Shown in pieces: positions 41,936-49,951 of a DNA stretch of 64,000 nucleotides (the stretch's first letter is position 1; each line of letters begins with the position of its first letter). A model generated the notes under the pieces. It ran no database searches and was not told where the DNA came from. It worked only from the letters and a program-made list of their open reading frames with translations. The translations under genes were made by a program, and so were the position numbers. The DNA is from Phascolarctobacterium_A sp034086985. Its GTDB lineage: Bacteria; Bacillota; Negativicutes; Acidaminococcales; Acidaminococcaceae. Where the stretch lies: NCBI GenBank assembly GCA_034086985.1, contig JAXDZG010000022.1:242991-306990 (forward strand), written 5' to 3'.

Positions 41936-43837
41936 ATGCCTACATATAGCATTAAGATGCGCGCGTCAAAGAATGGCAAGCACGTTAGCGGCGCCGAGCG
42001 CATCCTCCCACAACAAGACATGGCCGCCGCCATCGGCGCTCTTAGCGAACGCGCCCTCCACCACGGCCTCGGCCGCGCCGACTTCATCAACATCAAAATG
42101 GAAGAAGTACACCCCGACGAGCTCCAATATCTGGACGCCCTACCCGTAAGCACACGTCCTGCCCCCACCATCGAAGGCAGCTACGCTATCATGCGCAGCA
42201 TCCTCGCTGAGCTTGGCCTCGCTGACAAGGCCGATGAACTCATCGACCTTTTGCGCCACGTCCACCCCATGCGCGGCGCCGTGCTCTACGACGTGGCCAC
42301 CGGCCAACGTCTTGAGCCCGACCAAGAGCGCGGCATCCGCGTCACCTACATGGATGCCGAGGGCGCCAGCTGCGGCGGGAGCAATAAGAACCACTTCCGC
42401 GAGGCCATCGTCCTCGCCACCAAAGTGGTCCATGCTCCCGGAGTTATCTCCGAGCTGTGCATGAGCGACGACCCTGAATACGTCACAGGCTACATCTCCT
42501 CTAAACAGCACGGCTATGTGCGCCTCACACCCTTAAAGGCCGTGGGGGACCCCCACGGCGGACGCGTCTTCATCTTCGATAGCCGCAAGGCTAAGGCAGA
42601 AGATGCCATCCACTATCTAGAAAAGCAAAAGGTGCTCGTGCGGGGACTCCCGCCCGAGCGCCCCGTTAATGACGACCCTCAGCAAATCTTTGCTGAGGAG
42701 CTAGAGCGCCTCCAGGAAAAACACCTCTACCGCAGCATGCGCACTATGGAAAGCGCCCAGAGTAAATACGTTGATATCAACGGTAAGCGCACTTTAATGC
42801 TAGCCTCTAACAGCTATCTGGATTTAGCTAACGACCCAAGAGTAAAACAAGCCGCTGCCCAGGCGGCCCTTGACTGGGGCGCCGGCAGCGGCGGTAGTCG
42901 CCTTACAACAGGCAATACCCAGCTCCACGAGGAGCTGGAAGAAGAGCTCGCCCATTTCAAAGGCACCGAGGCAGCACTGCTCTTCAACACTGGCTACATG
43001 GCCAATGTGGGCATTCTTTCCGCCCTCTGTGACAGCGAAAGTGTCATCTTTAGCGACGAATATAACCACGCCAGCATCATCGATGGTGCTCGCTTAAGCA
43101 AAGCAAAAATCGTTGTCTATAAACACAACGATATGCAGGATTTGGAAGCGAAAATCATCAGCACTCCCTGCCGCAAGGGACTCATCGTCAGCGATGCCGT
43201 ATTTAGCATGGACGGCGATATTGTGGACCTGCCCAGCTTCGTAGCATTGGGCAAAAAATATCACCTTCTCACCATGATTGATGAGGCTCACGCCACAGGT
43301 GTTATCGGAGCCACTGGTAAGGGTGCCGTGGAGCATTTTGGCAATACCTGCGCTCCCGACATCATTATGGGCACCTTGAGCAAATCCTTAGGCGCTGAAG
43401 GAGGCTTTGCTTGTAGCAGCAGGATTATTATCGAGTATTTGAGGAACAAAGCTCGCAGCTTTATTTTTGCCACCAGCCAAGCTCCTGCTACCTTGGGCGC
43501 AGCGCTGGCAGCCCTGCGCATCCTTGCCAGCGAACCCCAGCACGCTCAAAAGCTGCAGCACAACGCGGAGTACTTTATAAACTGCCTTCATAAGGAGGGC
43601 GTTGAAGCCCAGTCCCCCACTGCTATCATTCCCATCATCATCGGGGATGAAGCCACCTCTTTACAGGTAGCCCAAGAGCTTCTGGAGCGGGGCTGCTTAG
43701 TTCCCGCTATTCGCTATCCCACCGTGGCCAACGGCACAGCCCGTCTGCGCGTAGCACTCATGAGCAGCCATACTGAGGAAGAACTGGCTCATACTGCTAA
43801 GCTTATCGCAGAAGCCATTAGAAAATATCAAGCTTAA
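41936..43837 (+). CDS. bioWF: Bifunctional pimeloyl-CoA ligase / KAPA synthase (BioW-BioF fusion)
   Basis: 633 residues in two enzymes. Residues 1 to about 245 are BioW (6-carboxyhexanoate-CoA ligase): SIKMRASK, HVSGAERIL, RGIRVTYMD and a C-terminal HGGRVFIF. Residues about 250-633 are BioF (8-amino-7-oxononanoate synthase), with SNSYLDL (291-297), GSGGSRLTTGN, DEAHATG (449-455) and PLP Lys483 in GTLSKSLGAEGG. The fusion would make pimeloyl-CoA and condense it with alanine, passing the intermediate between active sites. Length equals the sum of both enzymes, and no stop or frameshift lies at the junction. Confidence 0.93.
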   Translation: MPTYSIKMRASKNGKHVSGAERILPQQDMAAAIGALSERALHHGLGRADFINIKMEEVHPDELQYLDALPVSTRPAPTIEGSYAIMRSILAELGLADKADELIDLLRHVHPMRGAVLYDVATGQRLEPDQERGIRVTYMDAEGASCGGSNKNHFREAIVLATKVVHAPGVISELCMSDDPEYVTGYISSKQHGYVRLTPLKAVGDPHGGRVFIFDSRKAKAEDAIHYLEKQKVLVRGLPPERPVNDDPQQIFAEELERLQEKHLYRSMRTMESAQSKYVDINGKRTLMLASNSYLDLANDPRVKQAAAQAALDWGAGSGGSRLTTGNTQLHEELEEELAHFKGTEAALLFNTGYMANVGILSALCDSESVIFSDEYNHASIIDGARLSKAKIVVYKHNDMQDLEAKIISTPCRKGLIVSDAVFSMDGDIVDLPSFVALGKKYHLLTMIDEAHATGVIGATGKGAVEHFGNTCAPDIIMGTLSKSLGAEGGFACSSRIIIEYLRNKARSFIFATSQAPATLGAALAALRILASEPQHAQKLQHNAEYFINCLHKEGVEAQSPTAIIPIIIGDEATSLQVAQELLERGCLVPAIRYPTVANGTARLRVALMSSHTEEELAHTAKLIAEAIRKYQA

Positions 43838-43905
43838 ATACCACTCTAATGGTCATTTTAAACCATTCTTATACCACTTAGTTGACAAATGCAAAATAAG
43901 CTATA

Positions 43906-43949
43906 AAAATAACCCGTTAGCCTCAAGCTTGAAGCTAACGGGTTTGTTT
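43906..43949 (+). terminator. Bidirectional terminator between bioWF and serS
   Basis: Perfect stem AACCCGTTAGC / GCTAACGGGTT (43911-43921, 43934-43944), with T-runs on both sides. Ends both convergent genes. Confidence 0.85.
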
Positions 43950-43960
43950 TTAGTATATGC

Positions 43961-45241
43961 TTATTTCTCGGGAGCCTTGATTACATCGCAGCCCATGTAA
44001 GGACGCAATACCTTGGGTACTACTACACTGCCATCGGCTTGTTGGTAGTTTTCCAGAATTGCAGCCACAGTACGGCCAACAGCTACACCACTGCCGTTAA
44101 GAGTGTGTACAAATTCCGGCTTGGATTTGGCATCACGGCGGAAGCGGATATTAGCACGGCGAGCTTGGAAGTCCAGGAAGTTGGAGCAGGAGGAAATTTC
44201 TCGGTAGCAATTAGCAGCCGGCAGCCATACCTCTAAGTCATAGGTAGTGGCAGAGCTAAAGCCCAAATCACCACTGCACAGACGTACTACATGATAGGGC
44301 AGCTCCAGTGCTTGCAGCACTTCCTCAGCGTCATGGGTCAGCTTATCCAGCTCTTCCCAAGACTCTTCCGGCTTAGTGAATTTAACCAATTCAACCTTAT
44401 TGAATTGATGCATACGAATCAGGCCACGAGTGTCGCGACCGGCAGCACCAGCCTCAGCACGGAAGCAAGCACTGTAAGCGGTGTATTTCAAAGGCAGTTG
44501 GTCGCCGGTGAGGATATCATCGCGATGATAGTTGGTAACAGGAACCTCGGCAGTAGGAATGAGGTACATATCGCCGTTTTCCAGCTTGTACATATCCTCA
44601 GCAAATTTCGGCAGTTGACCGGTGCCCTGCATGGAAGCGCCATTAACGATGAAGGGCGGGAAGAATTCGGTATAGCCATGCTTTTGAGTGTGCATATCCA
44701 GGAAGAAGTTGATAACAGCACGCTCTAAGCGAGAGCCGATACCCTTGTAGAATACATAACGAGCGCCGGAAACCTTAACGCCACGCTCGAAATCCAGAAT
44801 GCCCAGACCTTCACCCAGATCCCAGTGAGCCTTGGGCTCGAAATCAAATTTAGTGGGCTCGCCCCATGTGCGCACTACAGGATTGCAGGTGTCGTCCTTG
44901 CCAATGGGCACGTCCTCAGCGGGCATGTTGGGAATGGTCAACAAAATAGCCTTCAGGCGGTCCTCAATCTCCTTCAGCTCTTTGTCGTCCTCGGCAATTT
45001 TATCGCCTAAAGCACGTACAGCAGCCATTTTTTCGGTAGCATCCTGACCAGCTTTTTTCAGCTTGCCAATTTCTTGGGAAGCAGTGTTGCGCTCCTTTTT
45101 CAAAGCTTCAACCTGTTGGGTCAGATCACGGCGTTTTTTATCCAGCTCCAAGAACTCAGTCAAATCCAGATTGCCATTACGATTAGCAACTGCTTGCATA
45201 ACCTTGTCCGGATTTTCACGGACAAATTTCATATCTAACAT
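43961..45241 (-). CDS. serS: Seryl-tRNA synthetase
   Basis: 426 residues. N-terminal coiled-coil arm (about 30-105) that grips the long variable arm of tRNA-Ser, then class II catalytic motifs: motif 2 CFRAEAGAAGRDTRGLIRMHQFNKVELVKF and motif 3 GSGVAVGRTVAAILENYQ. Charges tRNA-Ser, and tRNA-Sec where present. Upstream region shows no T-box. GGAGG precedes the ATG. Confidence 0.97.
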   Translation of the reverse strand: MLDMKFVRENPDKVMQAVANRNGNLDLTEFLELDKKRRDLTQQVEALKKERNTASQEIGKLKKAGQDATEKMAAVRALGDKIAEDDKELKEIEDRLKAILLTIPNMPAEDVPIGKDDTCNPVVRTWGEPTKFDFEPKAHWDLGEGLGILDFERGVKVSGARYVFYKGIGSRLERAVINFFLDMHTQKHGYTEFFPPFIVNGASMQGTGQLPKFAEDMYKLENGDMYLIPTAEVPVTNYHRDDILTGDQLPLKYTAYSACFRAEAGAAGRDTRGLIRMHQFNKVELVKFTKPEESWEELDKLTHDAEEVLQALELPYHVVRLCSGDLGFSSATTYDLEVWLPAANCYREISSCSNFLDFQARRANIRFRRDAKSKPEFVHTLNGSGVAVGRTVAAILENYQQADGSVVVPKVLRPYMGCDVIKAPEK

Positions 45242-45376
45242 ATATATTCCTCCAAATCAAAAATATCATAAACTATATTGTAGCACAAATCCGCCTAATA
45301 TTAAAGTATTTCCACTGTTTTGTAGGAGGATTTGCCTTAATCAAGCATACATAAAATGGAGCTAAAGCTTTTCTCG

Positions 45377-46267
45377 TTAGTCCAATACGTAGAAATGGGA
45401 GCTAACGCCCTCATCACGACGGCTCAGGTAACGAATAGCACTTAAAGCTGCCTTTTGACCCTGACCTGCAGCACGCTGTGCCTGCCAAGGCTGACCAGTG
45501 CAGTCACCACCGGCAAAAACGCCTTCAATATTAGTTTCGGCCTGATCATCCACATAAATACTGCGACCACGGATTTGTAGACCCGGCAGGAAGCTGTTCA
45601 ATGGGTCGCTGGCGCGGAAGACAAAGGTAGCCTGTACATTGTAGAACTCATCCCCTGCACGAATGCCGGTAACCTTATCGGTGCCGGTAATTTCAGTAGG
45701 AGTGTCCAAAATGACGGTTATATTCTTCTTTTTCGGAGGTACGAAGCCTTGATAGCGGGGGAAGAAGAAAACCTGCTCACACTGATCAGCAAGATACTCG
45801 ATTTCTTCAATAGCATCTGGTACAGTAGCGATGGCAGCTACACGCTTGCCCTTATATTTGGCAGCATCCACAAAGGCACAATAGCTTACGCCGCGGCCTA
45901 GAAATTCCTTTTCGCCGGGGAACAAAGTGGAGCGGGAAATACCGGTTGCCAAAACTACTGCATCGGCAGAATACTCACCATGGGGAGTGCCCAAAACAAA
46001 GCCCTCGCCCACCTCTTTTAAAGAGATAATTTTTGCTTCTACCACTTCTACATCGGTTTGACGCAGATGCTTAACAAAAATATCCATAAGCTCGTTGCCT
46101 GAGATATCGGGAATACCCATGTAGTCAGCAACTTTGGCTACACTGCGCAAACGGGGACTGAAGCCGTGGGCTTCAAATAAAACTACTTTACGACCCTTGC
46201 TGGCCGCGGTAATGGCTGCAGAAATGCCTGCAGGGCCGCCGCCGATAATACCAATATCGTACTGCAT
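45377..46267 (-). CDS. Thioredoxin-reductase-like flavoprotein lacking CxxC and NADPH motifs
   Basis: 296 residues. FAD-binding GGGPAG (9-14) and the C-terminal GVFAGGDCTGQPWQAQRAAGQGQKAA are of the TrxB type. The redox-active CATC is reduced to Cys130-Ala-Phe-Val, so no disulfide can form. The second nucleotide domain reads VAAIATVPDAIEE instead of GGGDSA, and the arginine motif for NADPH is missing. It cannot be a conventional NADPH thioredoxin reductase. Such truncated or divergent flavoproteins may take electrons from ferredoxin or act as an oxidoreductase of unknown role. GGAGG supports the chosen ATG. Confidence 0.8.
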   Translation of the reverse strand: MQYDIGIIGGGPAGISAAITAASKGRKVVLFEAHGFSPRLRSVAKVADYMGIPDISGNELMDIFVKHLRQTDVEVVEAKIISLKEVGEGFVLGTPHGEYSADAVVLATGISRSTLFPGEKEFLGRGVSYCAFVDAAKYKGKRVAAIATVPDAIEEIEYLADQCEQVFFFPRYQGFVPPKKKNITVILDTPTEITGTDKVTGIRAGDEFYNVQATFVFRASDPLNSFLPGLQIRGRSIYVDDQAETNIEGVFAGGDCTGQPWQAQRAAGQGQKAALSAIRYLSRRDEGVSSHFYVLD

Positions 46268-46391
46268 AAATCTATCCTCCATAAAGCTAATTTTAGGAAC
46301 ACTGTATCATTTTTATTTTATGCTTTTTGCAGGCTATAGTCAAACCCTTTCTGCGCTTCTAAAAATTTTTTGCTTTTTTTCAAAAAAACAC

Positions 46392-46420
46392 TTGCTTTTT
46401 CCTTTTGGATGTAGTATTAT
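46392..46420 (+). promoter_or_regulatory. Promoter of tRNA cluster
   Basis: TTGCTT (46392-46397), 17-base spacer, TATTAT (46415-46420), about 20 bases before the first tRNA. Confidence 0.75.
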
Positions 46421-46439
46421 AATCAAGTAACGTGACCGT

Positions 46440-46515
46440 GGTCCATTAGCTCAGCTGGTAGAGCACCTGACTCTTAATCAGGGTGTCGTAGGTTCGAACC
46501 CTACATGGATCACCA
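46440..46515 (+). tRNA. tRNA-Lys (CTT)
   Basis: Full cloverleaf: acceptor GGTCCAT/ATGGATC, anticodon loop CTCTTAA with anticodon CTT, T-arm GGTTCGAACC, encoded CCA. Confidence 0.95.
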
Positions 46516-46520
46516 AATTT

Positions 46521-46595
46521 GGCCGGTTGGTCAAGCGGTTAAGACACCGCCCTTTCACGGCGGTATCGGGGGTTCGATTCCCCCACCGGTCACCA
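46521..46595 (+). tRNA. tRNA-Glu (TTC)
   Basis: Acceptor GGCCGGT/ACCGGTC, anticodon loop CTTTCAC with anticodon TTC, T-arm GGTTCGATTC, encoded CCA. Confidence 0.95.
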
Positions 46596-46600
46596 CTTAC

Positions 46601-46676
46601 GGGCGCTTAGCTCAGCTGGGAGAGCGTCTGCCTTACAAGCAGAATGTCAGCGGTTCGATCCCGTTAGCGCCCACCA
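46601..46676 (+). tRNA. tRNA-Val (TAC)
   Basis: Acceptor GGGCGCT/AGCGCCC, anticodon loop CTTACAA with anticodon TAC, T-arm GGTTCGATCC, encoded CCA. Confidence 0.95.
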
Positions 46677-46700
46677 TTTTTTTTACCCATTTTTAGGCAT

Positions 46701-46777
46701 GGCCCGGTGGTTCAGTTGGTTAGAATGCCGCCCTGTCACGGCGGAGGTCGTGGGTTCGAGTCCCATCCGGGTCGCCA
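46701..46777 (+). tRNA. tRNA-Asp (GTC)
   Basis: Acceptor GGCCCGG/CCGGGTC, anticodon loop CTGTCAC with anticodon GTC, discriminator G, encoded CCA. Confidence 0.95.
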
Positions 46778-46781
46778 CTTT

Positions 46782-46857
46782 GCCTCGGTAGCTCAGTTGG
46801 TAGAGCAAAGGACTGAAAATCCTTGTGTCCACAGTTCGATTCTGTGCTGAGGCACCA
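46782..46857 (+). tRNA. tRNA-Phe (GAA)
   Basis: Acceptor GCCTCGG/CTGAGGC (one G-T pair), anticodon loop CTGAAAA with anticodon GAA, T-arm AGTTCGATT, encoded CCA. Confidence 0.95.
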
Positions 46858-46866
46858 CTCGTCATA

Positions 46867-46893
46867 ACACCTGCTCAAGCGGGTGTTTTTTTA
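46867..46893 (+). terminator. Terminator of tRNA cluster
   Basis: Stem ACACCTGC / GCGGGTGT (one T-G pair), four-base loop, T-run of seven. Confidence 0.85.
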
Positions 46894-46931
46894 TAGATTT
46901 ATTCATAAGCATAGCGAAAGGAGCAGCATTC

Positions 46932-47108
46932 ATGTTTGATAAGACTTTCCAAGATTTTTTCCATGAGGTAAACGGCCCTATCTGGATTTTGATTGGCTTA
47001 ATTGCCCTGCGTGGCATTTATAAATCCATGAAAAACAAGGATTATGCCCATGCTGCTGCCTTTGTGCCTGTGCTAGCAGTTACCATTTATATGATGTGCT
47101 TTGCATAA
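46932..47108 (+). CDS. 58-residue two-helix membrane protein, unknown
   Basis: Starts MFDKTFQDFFHEVNG after AAAGGAG. Two hydrophobic segments (about 17-28, IWILIGLIAL, and 41-58, AAAFVPVLAVTIYMM) flank a basic loop (YKSMKNKD). Not recognised. Good ribosome-binding site and a candidate terminator (47137-47171) downstream suggest it is translated. No promoter of its own is clear, so it may be read through from the tRNA cluster. Confidence 0.6.
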   Translation: MFDKTFQDFFHEVNGPIWILIGLIALRGIYKSMKNKDYAHAAAFVPVLAVTIYMMCFA

Positions 47109-47136
47109 AACACTCTTTGACACTTAAAGATTACTC

Positions 47137-47176
47137 AGCCATTATTTTGCTTACTATGCAAGATGGTGGCTTTTTT
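47137..47176 (+). terminator. Candidate terminator after the 58-residue gene
   Basis: Short stem AGCCA / TGGCT (47137-47141, 47167-47171) with a large loop and T-run of six. The loop is long, so it is weaker evidence than the other terminators. Confidence 0.45.
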
Positions 47177-47221
47177 ATTTGTAATAAAAACTTGAACTCT
47201 TGCTAAAGCCCATTTTTCCTC

Positions 47222-47262
47222 TTGCAATAGCCTACAGGTTTGCTATAATATTAGCATAGGCT
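47222..47262 (+). promoter_or_regulatory. copA promoter with overlapping dyad
   Basis: TTGCAA (47222-47227), 16-base spacer, TATAAT (47244-47249). An interrupted dyad AGCCTA..TGCTA / TAGCA..TAGGCT spans 47229-47262 and straddles the -10. This is where a copper-sensing repressor would be expected to bind. The regulator gene is not adjacent. Confidence 0.6.
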
Positions 47263-47293
47263 AACGCCACATCTCAACTGAAAGGAGTCTTGT

Positions 47294-49621
47294 ATGCGTA
47301 AAGAGCTTTTAGATATAACCGGCATGAGCTGCAGCGCCTGCTCCAGCCGTATCGAAAAGGTTGTGGGCCGCATGGAGGGTGTTCAGGAAATCGCTGTCAA
47401 TCTGCTGACCAATAAGGCGCAGGTAAGCTTTGACGAAGCCAAGCTAGACACTACTGCCATTATTGCCCGCATTGAAAAGCTGGGCTTTGGCGCAGCCGTG
47501 CACCAAGCCACAGCTAGGGCTACAACCCCAACCAAGCAAAGTAATGCTGCTTCATTGGAGCTTGCAGAAATGCGAAGGCGGCTAGCGCTGTCCCTAGCCT
47601 TCACAGCGCCCCTTTTCTATTTACATATGGGTCTCATGTATGGCTGGCCCCTGCCCGACATTGTCAAGGGACAAGAAAATTTACTTTTAGCCTCACTAAT
47701 ACAGCTTTTCTGCTGTCTACCTGTTGTGCTTACTGGCTACAAATATTTTTATCACGGACTGCGCAATTTAATCAATCGCGCTCCCAATATGGACTCCTTG
47801 ATTGCCATTGGCAGCGGTGCTGCTTTTATTTACGGACTCTATGGTCTCTTAGGCCTTTCCTATGCCTTCGGTCACCAAAGACTAGAGCTTATTCAAGGCT
47901 TTTATGACGCCCTCTATTTTGAGTCCGCAGCCATGATTTTAGCCCTGATTACCTTGGGCAAATTCTTAGAAGCGCGAGCCAAAAGCCACACCTCCGACGC
48001 CCTTAAGGCCTTAATGCAGCTTAAGCCTAAAACAGCTCTCGTAGAGCGTCGTGGCGTGCAGGGGGAAATCCCGCTGGAGGAAGTAGTCATCGGCGATGTG
48101 CTCATCGTGAAGGCTGGTACCACCGTCCCCGTGGATGGCAAAATTTTAGAAGGCAGTGGCGCACTAGATGAAAGCGCTATTACCGGCGAGAGCATTCCTG
48201 CGGATAAGCTGGTCGGCGACAAGGTAACCGGCGGCACCATCAATAAAAGTGGCTATTTTAAAATGGAAGCCACTGCCATCGGCGGGGATACTACTCTGGC
48301 CAAGATTATCGCTTTAGTAGAGGAAGCAACCTCCTCTAAAGCTCCCATCGCCAAGCTGGCCGATAAAATCAGCGGTATCTTCGTGCCCGTGGTAATTACG
48401 ATTTCTGTAGTAGCGGCCTGCATTTGGCTAACTTTGGGCGCAAGCTGGCATTTTGCCTTGACCATCGCTATTTCTGTTTTAGTCATCTCCTGTCCCTGCG
48501 CTTTAGGACTGGCTACACCCACAGCCATTATGGTGGGCACTGGCCGCGGTGCTAAACAAGGCATTCTCATTAAATCTGCTATGGCCTTAGAAACCGCTCA
48601 CAAGGTGGATACGGTAATCCTAGATAAAACTGGCACTGTAACTGCAGGCAAGCCTGTAGTTACAGATATGCTGCCCGCCCAAGGCATGAGCGCTACTGAG
48701 CTGCTGCAGGTGGCAGCAGCGTTGGAGCGCCTCTCCGAGCATCCGCTGGGACAGGCGATAGTGCAAGCAGAGGAAACATTCCAACAAAAGCAAGCTGGGG
48801 CTAACTCTACTAGCGAAACTTCAGCCAATACAGCTATTACTCTCGACTCAGCTTTAATTGCTTCGGACTACATTGCTCTGCCAGGACGAGGCTTTTTAGC
48901 GAAGATCGCAGCTAAGACCTATGCTGCCGGTAATCTGCTCCTCATGGAGGAGCAAGGCGTGGACACACAGGCGCTAGCAAAGCAGCATGCAGACCTTGCA
49001 AGCACTGGCAAAACCCCGCTCTACTTCGCCCAAGGCTCACGCCTTCTGGGCACTATCGCGGTAGCCGATACCCTCAAGCCCACCAGCAAGGCGGCGATTA
49101 CCCAGCTACAGGCCATGGGTCTTAAGGTTATCATGCTCACCGGCGACAACGCTGCCACAGCTGAAGCTATTCGCCGCCAAGTGGGCTTGGACGAAGCCAT
49201 CGCCCAAGTCCTGCCCCAGGATAAGGAGCGCCATGTGCGCGCCTTACAGGAGCTAGGTCACGTCGTCGCTATGGTAGGCGACGGCATCAACGATGCCCCC
49301 GCCTTAGCTCGCGCCGACGTAGGCATTGCTATCGGTGCCGGCACCGATGTGGCCATAGAAGCGGCGGATATGGTGCTCATCAAGAGCGATTTGCAGGACG
49401 TGGCGGGAGCTATTTCCCTCAGCAAGAGCGTGATGAGGAACATCAAAGAAAACCTCTTCTGGGCCTTCATCTACAACACCATCGGGATTCCCTTAGCCGC
49501 AGGCCTGCTCTACCCTCACTTCGGCCTGCTGTTGAACCCTATGCTCGCCGCTGCAGCTATGAGCTGCAGCTCCGTATCCGTGGTTACTAACGCCTTAAGA
49601 TTAAGGTTTGTAAAAATATAG
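47294..49621 (+). CDS. copA: Copper-exporting P1B-type ATPase CopA
   Basis: 775 residues. One N-terminal heavy-metal-associated domain with GMSCSAC (Cys13, Cys16), then membrane helices, TGES actuator, the CPC motif (SCPCALGLATPTA) in the ion channel, the phosphorylation site DKTGTVT, the HP motif (SEHPLGQAI) and GDGINDAPALARADVG. CPC plus these partner motifs indicate Cu+ transport. The nucleotide-binding domain contains an unusually Ser/Thr-rich insert (TFQQKQAGANSTSETSANT). copZ follows 24 bases later. Confidence 0.95.
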   Translation: MRKELLDITGMSCSACSSRIEKVVGRMEGVQEIAVNLLTNKAQVSFDEAKLDTTAIIARIEKLGFGAAVHQATARATTPTKQSNAASLELAEMRRRLALSLAFTAPLFYLHMGLMYGWPLPDIVKGQENLLLASLIQLFCCLPVVLTGYKYFYHGLRNLINRAPNMDSLIAIGSGAAFIYGLYGLLGLSYAFGHQRLELIQGFYDALYFESAAMILALITLGKFLEARAKSHTSDALKALMQLKPKTALVERRGVQGEIPLEEVVIGDVLIVKAGTTVPVDGKILEGSGALDESAITGESIPADKLVGDKVTGGTINKSGYFKMEATAIGGDTTLAKIIALVEEATSSKAPIAKLADKISGIFVPVVITISVVAACIWLTLGASWHFALTIAISVLVISCPCALGLATPTAIMVGTGRGAKQGILIKSAMALETAHKVDTVILDKTGTVTAGKPVVTDMLPAQGMSATELLQVAAALERLSEHPLGQAIVQAEETFQQKQAGANSTSETSANTAITLDSALIASDYIALPGRGFLAKIAAKTYAAGNLLLMEEQGVDTQALAKQHADLASTGKTPLYFAQGSRLLGTIAVADTLKPTSKAAITQLQAMGLKVIMLTGDNAATAEAIRRQVGLDEAIAQVLPQDKERHVRALQELGHVVAMVGDGINDAPALARADVGIAIGAGTDVAIEAADMVLIKSDLQDVAGAISLSKSVMRNIKENLFWAFIYNTIGIPLAAGLLYPHFGLLLNPMLAAAAMSCSSVSVVTNALRLRFVKI

Positions 49622-49645
49622 TCCAACAAGAAAGGAATGATTTTC

Positions 49646-49852
49646 ATGATTAAAACTATTTTTATTGGTGGTATGCACTGCGAGCACTGCGTTAAGGCAG
49701 TTAATGACGCCTTAAAGGCCGTTCCTGGCATCACCAGCGTCACCGTCTCCCTGGAAGACAACGTAGCCACCGTCTCCGGCGCTGCCCTCGACGATGCTGC
49801 TATTAAAGACGCTATTGAAGACACCGGCTTCGATGTAATCGAAATCGCCTAA
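49646..49852 (+). CDS. copZ: Copper chaperone CopZ
   Basis: 68 residues, one ferredoxin-like metal-binding domain with GGMHCEHC (Cys12, Cys15). Delivers Cu+ to CopA and to a repressor. AAAGGA fits the ATG at 49646; another ATG nine bases upstream lies immediately against it. Second gene of the copper operon. Confidence 0.93.
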   Translation: MIKTIFIGGMHCEHCVKAVNDALKAVPGITSVTVSLEDNVATVSGAALDDAAIKDAIEDTGFDVIEIA

Positions 49853-49874
49853 ACAAAAAATTAACCCAAACACA

Positions 49875-49922
49875 AACTCCCTGCTCACCACGACACTTGT
49901 CGTAATAAGCAGGGAGTTTTGT
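49875..49922 (+). terminator. Terminator of copA-copZ
   Basis: Stem AACTCCCTGCT / AGCAGGGAGTT with an inner ACGACACTTGTCGT hairpin, then TTTTGTTT. Convergent with the MATE gene. Confidence 0.85.
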
Positions 49923-49951
49923 TTATCCCATATTAAACTAGAGCGCAGCAC

